Positions 47,312-58,049 of a stretch of DNA of 64,000 nucleotides are shown here, in pieces (position 1 is the stretch's first letter; each line of letters begins with the position of its first letter). A program made the position numbers and the translations under genes. The stretch is from Rhizobium leguminosarum bv. trifolii WSM2297 (GTDB taxonomy: Bacteria; Pseudomonadota; Alphaproteobacteria; Rhizobiales; Rhizobiaceae), in NCBI RefSeq assembly GCF_000271845.1, contig NZ_JH719393.1, positions 2,014,442 to 2,078,441 of the forward strand, read 5' to 3'. The notes beneath the pieces were generated by a model that searched no databases, was not told where the DNA came from, and worked only from the letters and a program-made list of their open reading frames with translations.

Positions 47312-47536
47312 TCAGCGCGCTTTGGCGCGTTTGGCGATGAGGTTGGATGTCGCCGAAATGCGGTCAGCCAGCTCTTTGGCAAGACGTGCCTCACGCAGCC
47401 TTAGGGTCTTGGCGTCTCGGGCCTGAGCCACGGATTCGAGCTCTTCCACCGCGTTATTCTTGGCAAAGAACTGAGTCTGAACGGTGCCGAAGGCGATCTC
47501 CGCCTGCTGGCGGGATTTGCTGTGTGCTTGTGTCAT
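47312..47536 (-). CDS. Hypothetical helical protein
   Basis: A 74-residue highly helical protein, rich in Ala, Arg and Glu (AEIAFGTVQTQFFAKNNAVEE, DAKTLRLREARLAKELADR), possibly a coiled coil. The start is at the ATG with AAGG in front; two earlier in-frame Met codons are less suitable. A clear terminator for the upstream cspA lies just before it, so it has its own promoter or is read through. Unknown function. Confidence 0.65.
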   Translation of the reverse strand: MTQAHSKSRQQAEIAFGTVQTQFFAKNNAVEELESVAQARDAKTLRLREARLAKELADRISATSNLIAKRAKAR

Positions 47537-47570
47537 TGGAACCTTCATTAGTTCGGCTAGCAACCGAAAC

Positions 47571-47599
47571 GAAAAAGGCCAGGCAAAACGCCTGGCCTT
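47571..47599 (-). terminator. Rho-independent terminator of cspA
   Basis: AAGGCCAGGC, a 5-base loop, GCCTGGCCTT and then a T run on the minus strand. A textbook intrinsic terminator about 60 bases after the cspA stop. Confidence 0.92.
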
Positions 47600-47657
47600 G
47601 ATGAAATAGCTTCCGGCAGTGCCAGTACATCCGTGGTCAAAGGGAAGCAGATATCGC

Positions 47658-47867
47658 TTAAGCGGACTGCAGATTGCAGGCCGACATTTTGCCCGACTTG
47701 TTGTCGCGCTCGAGCTCGAACCCGATCTTCTGGCCTTCGACGAGCTCGCGCATTCCGGCGCGCTCAACGGCAGAGATGTGAACGAAAGCGTCGGCGCCGC
47801 CATTATCAGGCTGAATGAAGCCGAAGCCCTTGGTGGAATTAAACCATTTAACTGTGCCAGTGGTCAT
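47658..47867 (-). CDS. Cold-shock-domain protein CspA family
   Basis: A 69-residue single cold-shock domain. RNP1 is KGFGFIQPD and RNP2 is [14 protein letters not shown]. It binds single-stranded RNA/DNA and melts structure at low temperature or in stationary phase. Start at [10 protein letters not shown]; an upstream in-frame Met adds five residues. A leader of up to 150 bases without genes lies upstream, as is common for cold-shock genes. Ends in a strong terminator. Confidence 0.94.
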   Translation of the reverse strand: MTTGTVKWFNSTKGFGFIQPDNGGADAFVHISAVERAGMRELVEGQKIGFELERDNKSGKMSACNLQSA

Positions 47868-48100
47868 GATGAACCCTTTCAAAGCATAGAGTGAAGAACC
47901 GCGAAGCCAATGCTGCGCAGATGGAAACCGACTATTTTTGAAAGGGAAGTTCGTTTAAGCGCGGTGCCAATGGCGCGGTAGACAAAGCTCGGCAAGCAAA
48001 AGATCGATGATGCATCAATAATGAACTGAGACTGCTGTGTCAACGATTAGTTTTCGTCAGGCGGCACCTTCAATCTCAGATTGCATCGGCCATTCGCCGG

Positions 48101-48394
48101 TCATGCCAATCCATCTAACTTGCGATGTTCGTCCAGCTCATGCGTGAACAGGAAATTGTTCTCTTCCATCCACTCTCTGATGATGTATCTCATCATGTCC
48201 TCTCGTGTCAGCCCCAGCTCGCTGGCCAAGTCCAATAAGACTTCATCAACATCGTCGTCCATAGAAACCGTCGTAGCGTTGCGCAGCCGGAGTGCGGTTC
48301 GCCGAAGCAGGATCTGCAGATCTGGACGCGGGATGTCCGCGATCCGGTCAGCGGCATCCTGGAGAAGCGTGGCGGCGTTGGACGATGTCATCAT
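48101..48394 (-). CDS. Hypothetical acidic helical protein
   Basis: A 97-residue protein with a helix-rich layout (ATLLQDAADRIADIPRPDLQILL) and a C-terminal part EDMMRYIIREWMEENNFLFT. GGAAGCGG lies upstream of two tandem ATGs, and I took the first. No family recognised. Confidence 0.6.
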   Translation of the reverse strand: MMTSSNAATLLQDAADRIADIPRPDLQILLRRTALRLRNATTVSMDDDVDEVLLDLASELGLTREDMMRYIIREWMEENNFLFTHELDEHRKLDGLA

Positions 48395-48509
48395 TATAAC
48401 CGCTTCCGTGCGTGCTCACCATTTGCATACCCCGAAGGTTGTCGTCTGCCTCTTATGGCAGCGGAATCTGTTGGAGATGAACTTCGCGAGAAGTAGCTTT
48501 GACAAGTGT

Positions 48510-48818
48510 TCAGGTGCCGGCAGCCAACTTGACCGCAACCGAAGAACGGATCCCTTGAATCCGTTTGCGATTTTTTTCAAACTCCGCGGATGATTTCGAG
48601 GGCAGCGGTGTTTTTCCAAAGTGCCGGCTGAGTTCGAGAGAAAGGGCGGCGGGCGAGGTCATGCCGTCGTGATAAAGCTTAAACAGCAGTCTGACGGCGA
48701 TGTTGTAATATTTGGGGTCTGCGAGGATAGATGTGGAATCGTATCCGGCGTCGTCGAGGACACCTTGTAATACAGCCAGGTCGGACGTCCGCACAGAGAT
48801 GTTGAGATTGGAAGACAT
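48510..48818 (-). CDS. Hypothetical protein
   Basis: A 102-residue protein starting MSSNLNISVRTSDLAVLQGV, with a central RLLFKLYHDGMTSPAALSLEL and basic tail EFEKNRKRIQGIRSS. AAGGAGGACAGA before ATG is an unusually strong ribosome site. The leader strongly resembles that of the small membrane protein at 49.5 kb. Family unknown. Confidence 0.68.
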   Translation of the reverse strand: MSSNLNISVRTSDLAVLQGVLDDAGYDSTSILADPKYYNIAVRLLFKLYHDGMTSPAALSLELSRHFGKTPLPSKSSAEFEKNRKRIQGIRSSVAVKLAAGT

Positions 48819-49113
48819 TCTGTCCTCCTTCAATTTGGGGCGAAGGCAAGGCATCTAACCGACCTCCCTGCAGTAGCGCCCTGAAAACAGCTACTGAAGA
48901 CTAACCGTGCGCCTAATTAATGCGGGTGGCAAACTAAATATTCCAATATGAGCAGGAAGCGGTCATCTTGTGCATTGGAATGACTCGGATCTCAAAATTC
49001 ATAGAAGCTTTCGCCTTATGGTATCTGAACTCCGTTGCCGGCTCGCCATCACCGAACCCAACGATCCGGCTATCGCGCTCCCTGCGCTGAAAGAATCTTC
49101 GGCATTTGCTCGC

Positions 49114-49428
49114 TCAATCGCCTCGCTCATCATCTCTCTTGATCGCAGTGGCGTCCACGGCTCGCGTTGCACCCCCTTCGTTTTCCCAGGATGCCAAAGC
49201 CTTGGGATCTGCGCCCAGTTTCCGGCGTCTTGAAGAGGGATAGGCGGGCGCCGGGATCGTCGCCTCCTTGATGCGGCGTATCATCATCACTTCTTCATGA
49301 TGGATGCCACATTCTGACGCAACGAGATCTGACGTCGCGTAGTCCGCCCGCTTGAGCATGGACCGCAGCCGCCAATGCTCGCCGCTTTTCGCAGCAATTC
49401 CCGCCCTGATAATTACTACCATAACCAC
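49114..49428 (-). CDS. Hypothetical protein
   Basis: A 104-residue basic protein. A helix-turn-helix-like middle (DYATSDLVASECGIHHEEVMMIRR) precedes a basic Pro/Arg-rich stretch. GAGGG lies 5 bases before the ATG. It overlaps the end of the small membrane-protein gene upstream by 13 bases, so the two are co-transcribed. Function unknown. Confidence 0.5.
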   Translation of the reverse strand: MVMVVIIRAGIAAKSGEHWRLRSMLKRADYATSDLVASECGIHHEEVMMIRRIKEATIPAPAYPSSRRRKLGADPKALASWENEGGATRAVDATAIKRDDERGD

Positions 49429-49538
49429 CCTCTCAAAATGAGACTAATGATGACGGCGAAGCTCACCAGGATGGAGGCCCGGAATAAGAAGTCGCCATAA
49501 GCCGCGATTCGGAAAGAGTGTTTGAAGGCGGAAGACAT
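49416..49538 (-). CDS. Small single-span membrane protein
   Basis: A 40-residue protein, MSSAFKHSFRIAAYGDFLFR and then one hydrophobic helix (ILVSFAVIISLILRGW). AAGGAGGACAAG before the ATG is almost the same ribosome site and leader as the gene at 48818. It is coupled to the next gene by overlap. No family recognised. Confidence 0.6.
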   Translation of the reverse strand: MSSAFKHSFRIAAYGDFLFRASILVSFAVIISLILRGWLW

Positions 49539-49823
49539 CTTGTCCTCCTTTGATTGGGGCGAAGGGCGCCACCCCTTGATCGGCAGCGCCCGTTTCATCG
49601 GCTGCCGGTTTGTAAACATGCGCGCTTATTGCGCTTTATCCAAGGAAAAAGCGACGGAACGCTATGCGCGGCGCCATATAATTTTCAGTCCTGCCGTTCG
49701 GTCGCGGGCGAGAGGCGTGGGCTCTGTGTGTTGGCTCGTTCAGCGACACCAACCCGGCGGTCGTGACAGTACGGAGACGGCGAAAGGAATCCTACTATCG
49801 CCGCCTGTGTGATATAGTCTCTC

Positions 49824-50039
49824 ATGACCTATTCCCCAAAAGACCTGGAAGTCGCGCGCCGGCAAGTCATTGTTGACCGGCAAATGATTTGCGCGCAGCA
49901 GAGCCTGATCGACGGGATGTTGACGCGAGGCGAGCCCGCCAGGCTGGCGCTCGAGAGAGCTGGTCGCCTTGACAGAGGATTGCGCAACCATTGCTTCCAT
50001 CAGGATCTGATTGTGGCTTCGATCCGATTGGAGCGCTGA
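49824..50039 (+). CDS. Hypothetical helical protein
   Basis: A 71-residue soluble protein, probably two helices (LEVARRQVIVDRQMICAQQSLIDGM). It looks like a family of short rhizobial proteins, function unknown. ATG 49824; no strong ribosome site seen. Alone on the plus strand in a minus-strand-rich stretch. Confidence 0.55.
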   Translation: MTYSPKDLEVARRQVIVDRQMICAQQSLIDGMLTRGEPARLALERAGRLDRGLRNHCFHQDLIVASIRLER

Positions 50040-50073
50040 GCCGGCCGGCGCGCGCTGGCCCCGTCGGTGGGTG

Positions 50074-50448
50074 TCAGCCCTTTTCACTCCCCCGCTTTTT
50101 GTCTGCCTGCCCGCCACGCCCCTCCGCTTCCCGGGTGGCGATCTTCCTACTGTAATCGGTTCGCGCCTGCTCGAGTTCTCCCATTGTAGGAAGATCCTGG
50201 ACAGCCAGCCCCTTGTCATCGGCTTCGATGCGTCGGCGCTTGCTGGACCGATGCCGCGGCTTCGTTGATTCACGAAGCTGGTCGGCTGCACGCACTTGCC
50301 CGGGTGGCACGGCGAGGTCGGCGCGCGCGGCGACGGCATCCGCGATCAATTCCCTGGCGGAGGGATTGCCATCCGGGCGCTCGCCGTTGGCGCTGAAGTC
50401 GTGGCGGTCACTGGCGGTAAAGGGCTTGGCGTTGTTATGTCTCGACAT
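50074..50448 (-). CDS. Hypothetical basic, low-complexity protein
   Basis: A 124-residue hydrophilic protein rich in Arg, Asp and Ala (MSRHNNAKPFTASDRHDFSA, KPRHRSSKRRRIEADDKG), probably unfolded. AAAGGAC precedes two close Met codons; I chose the second on spacing. No family recognised. Confidence 0.55.
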   Translation of the reverse strand: MSRHNNAKPFTASDRHDFSANGERPDGNPSARELIADAVAARADLAVPPGQVRAADQLRESTKPRHRSSKRRRIEADDKGLAVQDLPTMGELEQARTDYSRKIATREAEGRGGQADKKRGSEKG

Positions 50449-50896
50449 CTGCATGCGTCCTTTGTTCATTGTGAAGTCGCGAGGCTACCGTTCGCCGGCC
50501 AAGGCGCTTTCCCGGCAGGCCTCCTAATCGTCGAGCAGGTGGGGGTCGTCGGCGTGTATTTTCCTGGTTAGATCAGATTTGTAGAATTGCGAGTCGTACA
50601 TTGAAGAATAACGCAATAAGAAGGCTGAGATGGTCTCTCTTATTCAATTAGTTTAATTCGATATATTTTCCAGCGTTATAGAATACGTAGGTTCGGCAAT
50701 CGGCTCCCGGAACACCCTTTTCCAATTTGTGACGCATTTGGGGCATAACAATATCTCTCGTCGTTTGGCCCCGTGGCTCTCGTCCGTGTCAGAGACTTAA
50801 AGACCGTCATCGCTCCGAATTCCGATAGCCATGCCGATCCCCGTTGGAAGCATTCACCGGGTCTTGGCTAACAGCCTTCAACAGGAGCCTATCACC
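50449..50896. other. Intergenic, AT-rich in its middle
   Basis: No gene supported. The stretch 50580-50720 is clearly AT-richer than its surroundings and could hold the promoter for the gene at 50897. Confidence 0.5.
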
Positions 50897-51190
50897 ATGT
50901 CCACGGACATATCATCCACACGCACGACGAACACCATTGTCCACTTCTCCGTCCCTTTCGCGCTGCCCGATCTTGTTGGTGAGATTCATCCGGCGGGCGA
51001 TTACAAGATCGAGCAGGATGAAGAGCCGATCGAAGGCCTGTCCTGGCTTGCCTACCGCCGTATCGCAACCTACATCCACCTGCCGTCGATAGAGCAAGGG
51101 AACCGTTTGCGCAGGATCGTCCGAATCGAGCCGACGGCGCTCGCTGATCTCCTGGCAGCGACTGATGCGACGCAGAAGTCTTCCCGATGA
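50897..51190 (+). CDS. Hypothetical protein
   Basis: A 97-residue soluble protein (MSTDISSTRTTNTIVHFSVP, then a beta-rich part AGDYKIEQDEEPIEGLSWLA and a helix at the C-terminus). ATG 50897 has AGGAG upstream. Not recognised. Confidence 0.6.
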   Translation: MSTDISSTRTTNTIVHFSVPFALPDLVGEIHPAGDYKIEQDEEPIEGLSWLAYRRIATYIHLPSIEQGNRLRRIVRIEPTALADLLAATDATQKSSR

Positions 51191-51679
51191 ACATCGTCCG
51201 ATAACTGTGAGTTAGGGCTTGAGCGGATCTATTACCTAGGCTCGGAGATGGCCTCCAAGGTACGATCGAGCCGCGATCTAGTGGTCTGGTCTGCGGCTGA
51301 CAGGCGCTGCCGAGCCTCAGGAGGTTAAGGATGAAGCGGTGACTGCCAAAATACTTGAGATTGCGCTCGGCCGGCGAGCATCTCGCGAGTGTGCAACAAG
51401 CGCGGCAAAGCGGTCGCCTGAACAGACAGCTCGTGACCTCTATGCGATAACTAGTTGCGTTCCGGCGGGTTACACGTCCGCTGTCCTCGCGCAGCGATGC
51501 TAGTGTTCGCCAGCCCCATGGATAGCTTTGTTAACAGTACGTCCGGCCCAATCAATTGGCACTGGTTATATGCGCCTTTGCCGGGCGCCCCGTCGAGCGA
51601 GTTTGCTTCCAGCGCGACCAGCGCATGCTCTAGTCGCATCATCGCTCGGTGCAACAGGCAGATGACCGTTGGTCCTGGC
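51191..51679. other. Intergenic region with no recognised gene
   Basis: No supported gene or RNA. A 67-codon minus-strand frame lacks a ribosome site and homolog. Many changes from expected codon use suggest decayed sequence. Confidence 0.5.
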
Positions 51680-52249
51680 TCAGTTTAGAGCACCCCCATA
51701 GTCGAAGGTGATCAGGATACCTTGCGACGAGGTATCGTAAACACTGTCGATCTTGATGCCTTGAGCCTGAAGTTCCAGCACGCGATTTTGAAATTCAAGG
51801 GATTTCAATTGCTGGCCGGCCTGCAGAATGGCGCCGTCAAATCTGATGTCGAGCCGCTCGCCTTCCGTATGGAATGCCCCGGCTCCGCCGTCTCTGATGA
51901 GCTCGACACCGTTTCTCGTGATCTTTATCGTTCCAATATGAAGTTCCCCCAGAGCGGCGTGCTTGCCGACGATGACATCGATGACGTCGTCCGCCAGAAG
52001 CGACAGCAAGGCGTTCTTTGCCTTTTGCTGTACTTCCCGACGCTCCGCGTTTGCCCGGTCGGACGCTTTTTGCAGTTCAACCTCTCTTTGAGCCCGAGCT
52101 TTTCTGACCGTCGCTGCAACACGCGCTCTCAAATTCACCGAGTTGTTTTGGGCTGGTTCGATGGGCAAGCTCGTGACAGGCGATTCAGCGGCGTATGAAC
52201 CTTCGGAAATATGCTTCAAAAGTGGGCTATCCAATGCGGGGGATTTCAT
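51680..52249 (-). CDS. Hypothetical coiled-coil protein
   Basis: A 189-residue protein. Residues 45-90 form a charged helix (RARVAATVRKARAQREVELQ), then a beta-rich C-terminal part (ELHIGTIKITRNGVELI, GILITFDYGG). It overlaps the 69-residue gene upstream by 4 bases (ATGA), a coupled pair. No named family seen. Confidence 0.6.
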   Translation of the reverse strand: MKSPALDSPLLKHISEGSYAAESPVTSLPIEPAQNNSVNLRARVAATVRKARAQREVELQKASDRANAERREVQQKAKNALLSLLADDVIDVIVGKHAALGELHIGTIKITRNGVELIRDGGAGAFHTEGERLDIRFDGAILQAGQQLKSLEFQNRVLELQAQGIKIDSVYDTSSQGILITFDYGGALN

Positions 52250-52455
52250 GATTGCTTGTCCTTGTCAGAGGAAATCTTGAATTCCGGAGCAGCAAACTGC
52301 GCCTCCGCAAGCACTGCCTCCTGCGTCCCTGAGGCACCCATTTTGAGAAAGAGCCGTTCGGCCTCCACGTCGCTCAATCGGTATTTCCTGGCGAACTCGT
52401 AGACGGACGCTCGCGGTCCGACCAAACATGGCTGCACGACTTCGAACTTGATCAT
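52246..52455 (-). CDS. Hypothetical DUF3606-like small protein
   Basis: A 69-residue protein with VYEFARKYRLSDVEAERLFL and KMGASGTQEAVLAEA. The helix pattern resembles the DUF3606 family, but the match is weak. Leads a two-gene unit with the 189-residue coiled-coil protein. Confidence 0.5.
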   Translation of the reverse strand: MIKFEVVQPCLVGPRASVYEFARKYRLSDVEAERLFLKMGASGTQEAVLAEAQFAAPEFKISSDKDKQS

Positions 52456-52811
52456 AGCGAATTTTCCTCATGGTCTGAAACGGGTTGCGAAGGAAGTGCC
52501 GGCGCAGAGCGGCATGCGGACGCCGTCATTTAAGATCACGGCCTGTAAGCGGGCCGGGATCGGCAGCAACACGCTCTCACGTCGCGTGTTCCAGCATCCT
52601 CGATCAGCGAGCGCTCCAAATGACGTTTTTCTATTCGGAAACGGCTGTCCCGTTCCAACCAGACCAACTCGGTATCCGACCAGCGTGGTGACGAAACACG
52701 GGTTTCTGAAGTGGACGGGATAGCATGCTTGGGTTGGACTAGCTCACATAAAGGCAGGCCAGTCCAACGCCAAATATTGAACAACAGGCCTCAACGCGAG
52801 TCATAGCCAAT
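52456..52811. other. Intergenic region with no recognised gene
   Basis: No supported gene or RNA; only short frames on both strands. It holds the unseen promoter of the two-gene unit at 52.2-52.5 kb. Confidence 0.5.
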
Positions 52812-53075
52812 CTACATCGATGACATCTCATCCAGCAGATTTTGTGACAGTTCGCTGATCGCCACCTCTGCTTCCTCCAGCGTCCAGCCGGCGCTTTCAG
52901 CGCGTTTTGCCAGACCCGCCAGCGCCGGCGCCAGATTGCCGCCGGCCGCCCGCGCGATATTGTCGGGAGTCAGCCCCTTGGCCAAATCGAAAAAGGCCGG
53001 TTCGAGAGCTTCCTGGCAGCCAATATCCCTGTCGGGATATGGTCCGGCCCGTTGAGGTCTATTCAATATCAACAC
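52812..53075 (-). CDS. Hypothetical protein
   Basis: An 87-residue protein with the start RPQRAGPYPDRDIGCQEALE and a C-terminal helix GWTLEEAEVAISELSQNLLD. I recall similar short rhizobial proteins, unnamed. It begins 12 bases after the end of the glycosyltransferase gene upstream and may be co-transcribed. Confidence 0.6.
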   Translation of the reverse strand: MLILNRPQRAGPYPDRDIGCQEALEPAFFDLAKGLTPDNIARAAGGNLAPALAGLAKRAESAGWTLEEAEVAISELSQNLLDEMSSM

Positions 53076-53087
53076 ATGGCCCTCATC

Positions 53088-53996
53088 TCACGCTGCGGTT
53101 CCTTCCAGGGCGAAGGGTAGGCCAGCATTGACCGGGATGGCGCGAGACCGGTCAACATTGATGACCGCTTGTTTGGCAAGATGCCGCTCAAGGACCTCAA
53201 GGATCTCGCCGTCGACCGTCTGATCGAATTTTCGGGCGAAGAGATTTGAGCTTGCTTTGAGGTCAGCCGCATCTGTGCGCTGATACGTCCGGGGACGCAG
53301 CTTGATGTCATCATCGGCAATCCAGTCGATCATCCGCAGATCATCACTGGTGATCTCGCTTTCGATCGCGCAATTCATCATCACCGTCTGAAAGAACCCC
53401 TCGTCGGGGATCAGGGTGTTTTCGTAGAACGCCTTGTAGCGGTCGACGCTCCGGTCATGGCAGACGAACTCGCAGAAAGCCCTCGTGACGATCATCCACT
53501 GATTGCCGATATAGGGTGTGGCGGCAGTCAGAAACGGTCTTGAACGCGCGGTACGCTGAATGCTCTCCTCCAGTTCGACCACGTACTCGCTGACGCGATG
53601 CATCGTATCCGGGCGATGCTTATCCTGGTCCAGCACCTTGATGAATTCTCGATCGAGATTTGCATTGAGATAGGCCATGATTTGGGTTTGAGGCTTCAGT
53701 GGAAAATCTTGACCGCTGAGGTTGATGAAGTGGCTCCATTCACCCATTTCCAGCAGGCGTTCCATGCCACGCAGCTCCGCGTCCACCAGACTGTAGCCAC
53801 CCCAAATGGCCTTTTCGCTTCTGATCATATCTGCGTTCGAATAGGGGCGTAGGAAGTCTCGGATTTCGCCTTCGAGATCGGTGCCTGAGTTCTTGTCGAC
53901 ATGCACGACATAGTGGTTCCGAGCGTTATAGATTGCCCTGAACAGGCGTTTGAATTGGTCGGGATAGCGGTGAACCAGGATCAAATAGCCAATCAT
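53088..53996 (-). CDS. Core-2/I-branching-like glycosyltransferase (GT14)
   Basis: A 302-residue cytoplasmic glycosyltransferase resembling the GT14 beta-1,6-N-acetylglucosaminyl branch. MIGYLILVHRYPDQFKRLF, YVVHVDKNSG, the WSHFINLSGQDFPLK motif and IPDEGFFQTVM are characteristic. It probably decorates surface polysaccharide or lipid. A small gene upstream overlaps its start by 4 bases (ATGA). It follows the groESL terminator on the same strand. Confidence 0.87.
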   Translation of the reverse strand: MIGYLILVHRYPDQFKRLFRAIYNARNHYVVHVDKNSGTDLEGEIRDFLRPYSNADMIRSEKAIWGGYSLVDAELRGMERLLEMGEWSHFINLSGQDFPLKPQTQIMAYLNANLDREFIKVLDQDKHRPDTMHRVSEYVVELEESIQRTARSRPFLTAATPYIGNQWMIVTRAFCEFVCHDRSVDRYKAFYENTLIPDEGFFQTVMMNCAIESEITSDDLRMIDWIADDDIKLRPRTYQRTDAADLKASSNLFARKFDQTVDGEILEVLERHLAKQAVINVDRSRAIPVNAGLPFALEGTAA

Positions 53997-54178
53997 GCGT
54001 TGGCTCCACCAGTTACAAGCATTTCAAGGCTTGGGGCGGTATACAACATCATCGCTTCGATCCTTTCAGAATCGCGCCGGGCGGCGAACAGCAAGGCTGA
54101 TCGGCCGACATCTTCTTTGGTTCGGGAGTCTGGGCGAAAGCTCTGGAGGCGCGCGGCGACTCCAATCACAAATCCCAA
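53993..54178 (-). CDS. Small protein coupled to the glycosyltransferase
   Basis: A 61-residue frame with good codon use (FRPDSRTKEDVGRSALLFAA, ending LVTGGANA). TTG start at the ORF limit or GTG four codons later. Its stop overlaps the glycosyltransferase ATG. No ribosome site is visible, so the real start is uncertain. Confidence 0.4.
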   Translation of the reverse strand: MGFVIGVAARLQSFRPDSRTKEDVGRSALLFAARRDSERIEAMMLYTAPSLEMLVTGGANA

Positions 54179-54198
54179 TGTCGTCTGATGGGGATGAT

Positions 54199-54220
54199 GG
54201 GCTCCGATCGGTCGGAGCCC
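54199..54220 (-). terminator. Hairpin terminator after groEL
   Basis: GGGCTCCGA, a 4-base loop, TCGGAGCCC, about 40 bases past the groEL stop. No T run follows, so termination may be weak and allow read-through into the glycosyltransferase gene. Confidence 0.6.
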
Positions 54221-54260
54221 TGTGTCGCAAATTACTTGCGAACTTCCCGAAGGAAGATTG

Positions 54261-55958
<1,698 letters not shown>

Positions 55959-56255
55959 TCAGGCGATAACGCCCATGACATCTGTTTCCTTCATGATCAG
56001 CAGGTCTTCGCCGTTGAACTTGATCTCGGTGCCGGACCATTTGCCGAACAGGATGCGATCGCCCGCTTTGACGTCGAGAGGCAGGATCTTGCCGCTCTCG
56101 TCACGTACACCGGCGCCAACGGCGACGATTTCGCCTTCCTGTGGCTTTTCCTTGGCGGTATCCGGAATGATGATGCCGCCCTTGGACTTGGCTTCAGCCT
56201 CGATGCGGCGCACGACGACACGGTCGTGCAACGGCCGAAAAATGGTCTTAATCAT
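55959..56255 (-). CDS. groES: Co-chaperonin GroES
   Basis: A 98-residue GroES ([41 protein letters not shown]) with the mobile loop intact. Start with GAGGAACT upstream. Forms the lid for GroEL; 63 bases separate the genes. Confidence 0.97.
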   Translation of the reverse strand: MIKTIFRPLHDRVVVRRIEAEAKSKGGIIIPDTAKEKPQEGEIVAVGAGVRDESGKILPLDVKAGDRILFGKWSGTEIKFNGEDLLIMKETDVMGVIA

Positions 56256-56308
56256 TTTGGAGTTCCTCAACGAGAACGCGGCCCAATGTCCGATCTCGAT
56301 ATGCCTTC

Positions 56309-56335
56309 TTAGCAGTCTTACGTCGAGAGTGCTAG
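56309..56335 (-). promoter_or_regulatory. CIRCE element (HrcA operator) of groESL
   Basis: TTAGCAGTC-N9-GAGTGCTAG on the plus strand. This is the CIRCE repeat TTAGCACTC-N9-GAGTGCTAA with two mismatches. It lies about 55 bases before the groES start. HrcA repression is expected. Confidence 0.9.
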
Positions 56336-56473
56336 CAATCATTCTAGTATTGATAGTGCCAAGATCGGCGTCTGGTGGACGAACTGGGAACCGGACCCCA
56401 ACCGGCACCTCGTCAAGGATACGCCTATGTCTTGGTTTGAATGGCTGCAAACAGAGAGGAGCCTCGGAATCGA

Positions 56474-57247
56474 TCAGATCCGGGCGCCACCCGTCGCATC
56501 AATCATCTGTCCCGTCGTCCAACGCGCATCGTACGATGCAAGGAAGGCGATGACGTCGGCGACATCCTCCGCCCGTCCGACACGTGAGAAGACCGAGAGT
56601 GCTTCGGCGCCAGCGCGCGCGTCTGGTGATGCCAGCCACTCGGCATTCATATCCGTCTCCGTCACACCCGGCAGCACGGCATTGACCGTAATCCCGCGAG
56701 CTGCAAATTCAGGTGCCAGCGCCAGTGTCAATGTCTCCAGCGCCCCCTTGGAGGCTGCGTAGGCCGGATGCGTCGGCGCGGCGATCCGCGTAAACCCAGT
56801 CGAGACATTGATGACGCGACCGTTGTCACGAATGTGGTCGGCCACTGCCTGGATCAAGAAGAACGGCGCCTTGTAGTTAATCGTCATCACCTCGTCGAAA
56901 GCGGCTTCGCTCGTCTGCTTCAATGACAGTGCGGGCGCGATGCCGGCATTGTTCACCAGAATGTCCAGACCGGACGAGCCCGTTTCGCTACGCGCAGCTT
57001 CGGTGAACTGCGCCCAGAGGCTCTCGGCCGCGTCCTTGCCCTGTCTGAGATCGGCCTTCACGGCGACGGCCTTGACGCCGAGCGCCTCGATGTCGCGTAC
57101 GGTGGCATCGGCCGCATCCGCGTTGGCGGTGTAGTGCACGCCGATTAGCGCGGCACCCTCCTTCGCAAACGCAAGGGCGGCTGCCCGGCCGATACCGCGC
57201 GAACTTCCGGTGACGAGGGCTATCTTGTCTGCGAGTCTCTGGGACAT
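56474..57247 (-). CDS. Short-chain dehydrogenase/reductase
   Basis: A 257-residue classical [11 protein letters not shown] is the NAD(P) loop, NNAG and the catalytic SxnYxxxK (STGF..YAASK) are present, and the tail is GGARI. Similar to 3-oxoacyl-ACP reductase-like enzymes that reduce aldehydes or quinones. GGAGTG precedes the ATG. Divergent from a TetR gene with paired operators, so induction by its substrate is likely. Confidence 0.9.
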   Translation of the reverse strand: MSQRLADKIALVTGSSRGIGRAAALAFAKEGAALIGVHYTANADAADATVRDIEALGVKAVAVKADLRQGKDAAESLWAQFTEAARSETGSSGLDILVNNAGIAPALSLKQTSEAAFDEVMTINYKAPFFLIQAVADHIRDNGRVINVSTGFTRIAAPTHPAYAASKGALETLTLALAPEFAARGITVNAVLPGVTETDMNAEWLASPDARAGAEALSVFSRVGRAEDVADVIAFLASYDARWTTGQMIDATGGARI

Positions 57248-57268
57248 GGATCACTCCGTTGCTAAATT

Positions 57269-57333
57269 AAATAGTGATCCCTATAATAAGAGCGGAAAAA
57301 CGACTGTCAATAGTTTAATAGGGATCACTATTT
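57269..57333. promoter_or_regulatory. Two inverted operators between SDR and TetR genes
   Basis: AAATAGTGATCCCTAT (57269-57284) and its exact reverse complement (57318-57333), 33 bases apart. Each arm is itself nearly palindromic (ATAGNGATCNCTAT), the form of a TetR site. One arm faces each gene; the right arm ends 2 bases before the TetR ATG. Strong evidence for autoregulated divergent control. Confidence 0.82.
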
Positions 57334-57335
57334 TA

Positions 57336-58049
57336 ATGGAGAAGCCAGTCCGCAAACGAGGCAGACCGCGGGTGCTGGATCGCGACGTCGGGCTCGACAT
57401 CGCGGCACGGCTGTTCTGGGAACGCGGCTACGAAGGAACATCGACCGCCGACCTCACGAAGGCCATGGGGATCAATCCGCCCACTCTCTATTCGACCTTC
57501 GGCTCCAAGGAAGAATTGTATCGTCAGGCGCTCGACTTCAGCATTGCCCGTGAAAACAGTCGCCGGTCGGAAATCCTGCAATCAAGTCTTCCCGTCTACG
57601 AAGCCCTGAGCCTTTACCTTTACGATATCGCTGACGGTGACACCCAGCCGGACAAGCCGCGGGGCTGCATGGTCTCGACGGCCGTCCTGCAGCATGCGGA
57701 AGAGAATGCGTCCGTCGCGCGGATGACGGCATCATTGCGCGAGACGTCGATGCAGACTCTTAAAACCCGGTTTGACCGTGCCGTCGAGGATGGTGAATTG
57801 CCGGCGCAAACCGATACCGATACGCTCGCGCGCTTCTATGGGGCGATCATCCAGGGGATGTCCGCCCAGGCCTGCGACGGCGCCTGCAATGCCCTGTTGA
57901 AACGGATGATCGATCTCGCACTCACGGCTTGGCCGGGAAAAAAGCGAAGATCTCGACAGTCTGAATTCGGAGCAGTTGAACGGATTCGAACAAACGACCT
58001 GTTATCAGATCCCTCAGCAATCGACGTCGCCGTGACGAAAGAGAAATGA
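57336..58049 (+). CDS. TetR-family regulator of the divergent SDR gene
   Basis: A 237-residue repressor. A basic tail KPVRKRGRPRVL precedes the TetR helix-turn-helix (AARLFWERGYEGTSTADLTK, then GINPPTLYSTFGSKEELY). A C-terminal TetR_C domain binds the inducer, and a charged extension closes it. Start at the ATG directly after the operator arm. Controls the SDR and itself. Confidence 0.92.
   Translation: MEKPVRKRGRPRVLDRDVGLDIAARLFWERGYEGTSTADLTKAMGINPPTLYSTFGSKEELYRQALDFSIARENSRRSEILQSSLPVYEALSLYLYDIADGDTQPDKPRGCMVSTAVLQHAEENASVARMTASLRETSMQTLKTRFDRAVEDGELPAQTDTDTLARFYGAIIQGMSAQACDGACNALLKRMIDLALTAWPGKKRRSRQSEFGAVERIRTNDLLSDPSAIDVAVTKEK

Noticed and set aside
51451..51654. 67-codon minus-strand frame in a gene-poor stretch
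   Set aside because: No ribosome site, ordinary composition and no match to a known family.
52640..52660. GTTCC at 52651 as an EcfG promoter for the two genes at 52.2-52.5 kb
   Set aside because: The partner AACG lies only 8 bases away, not 16-17, so the spacing is wrong.
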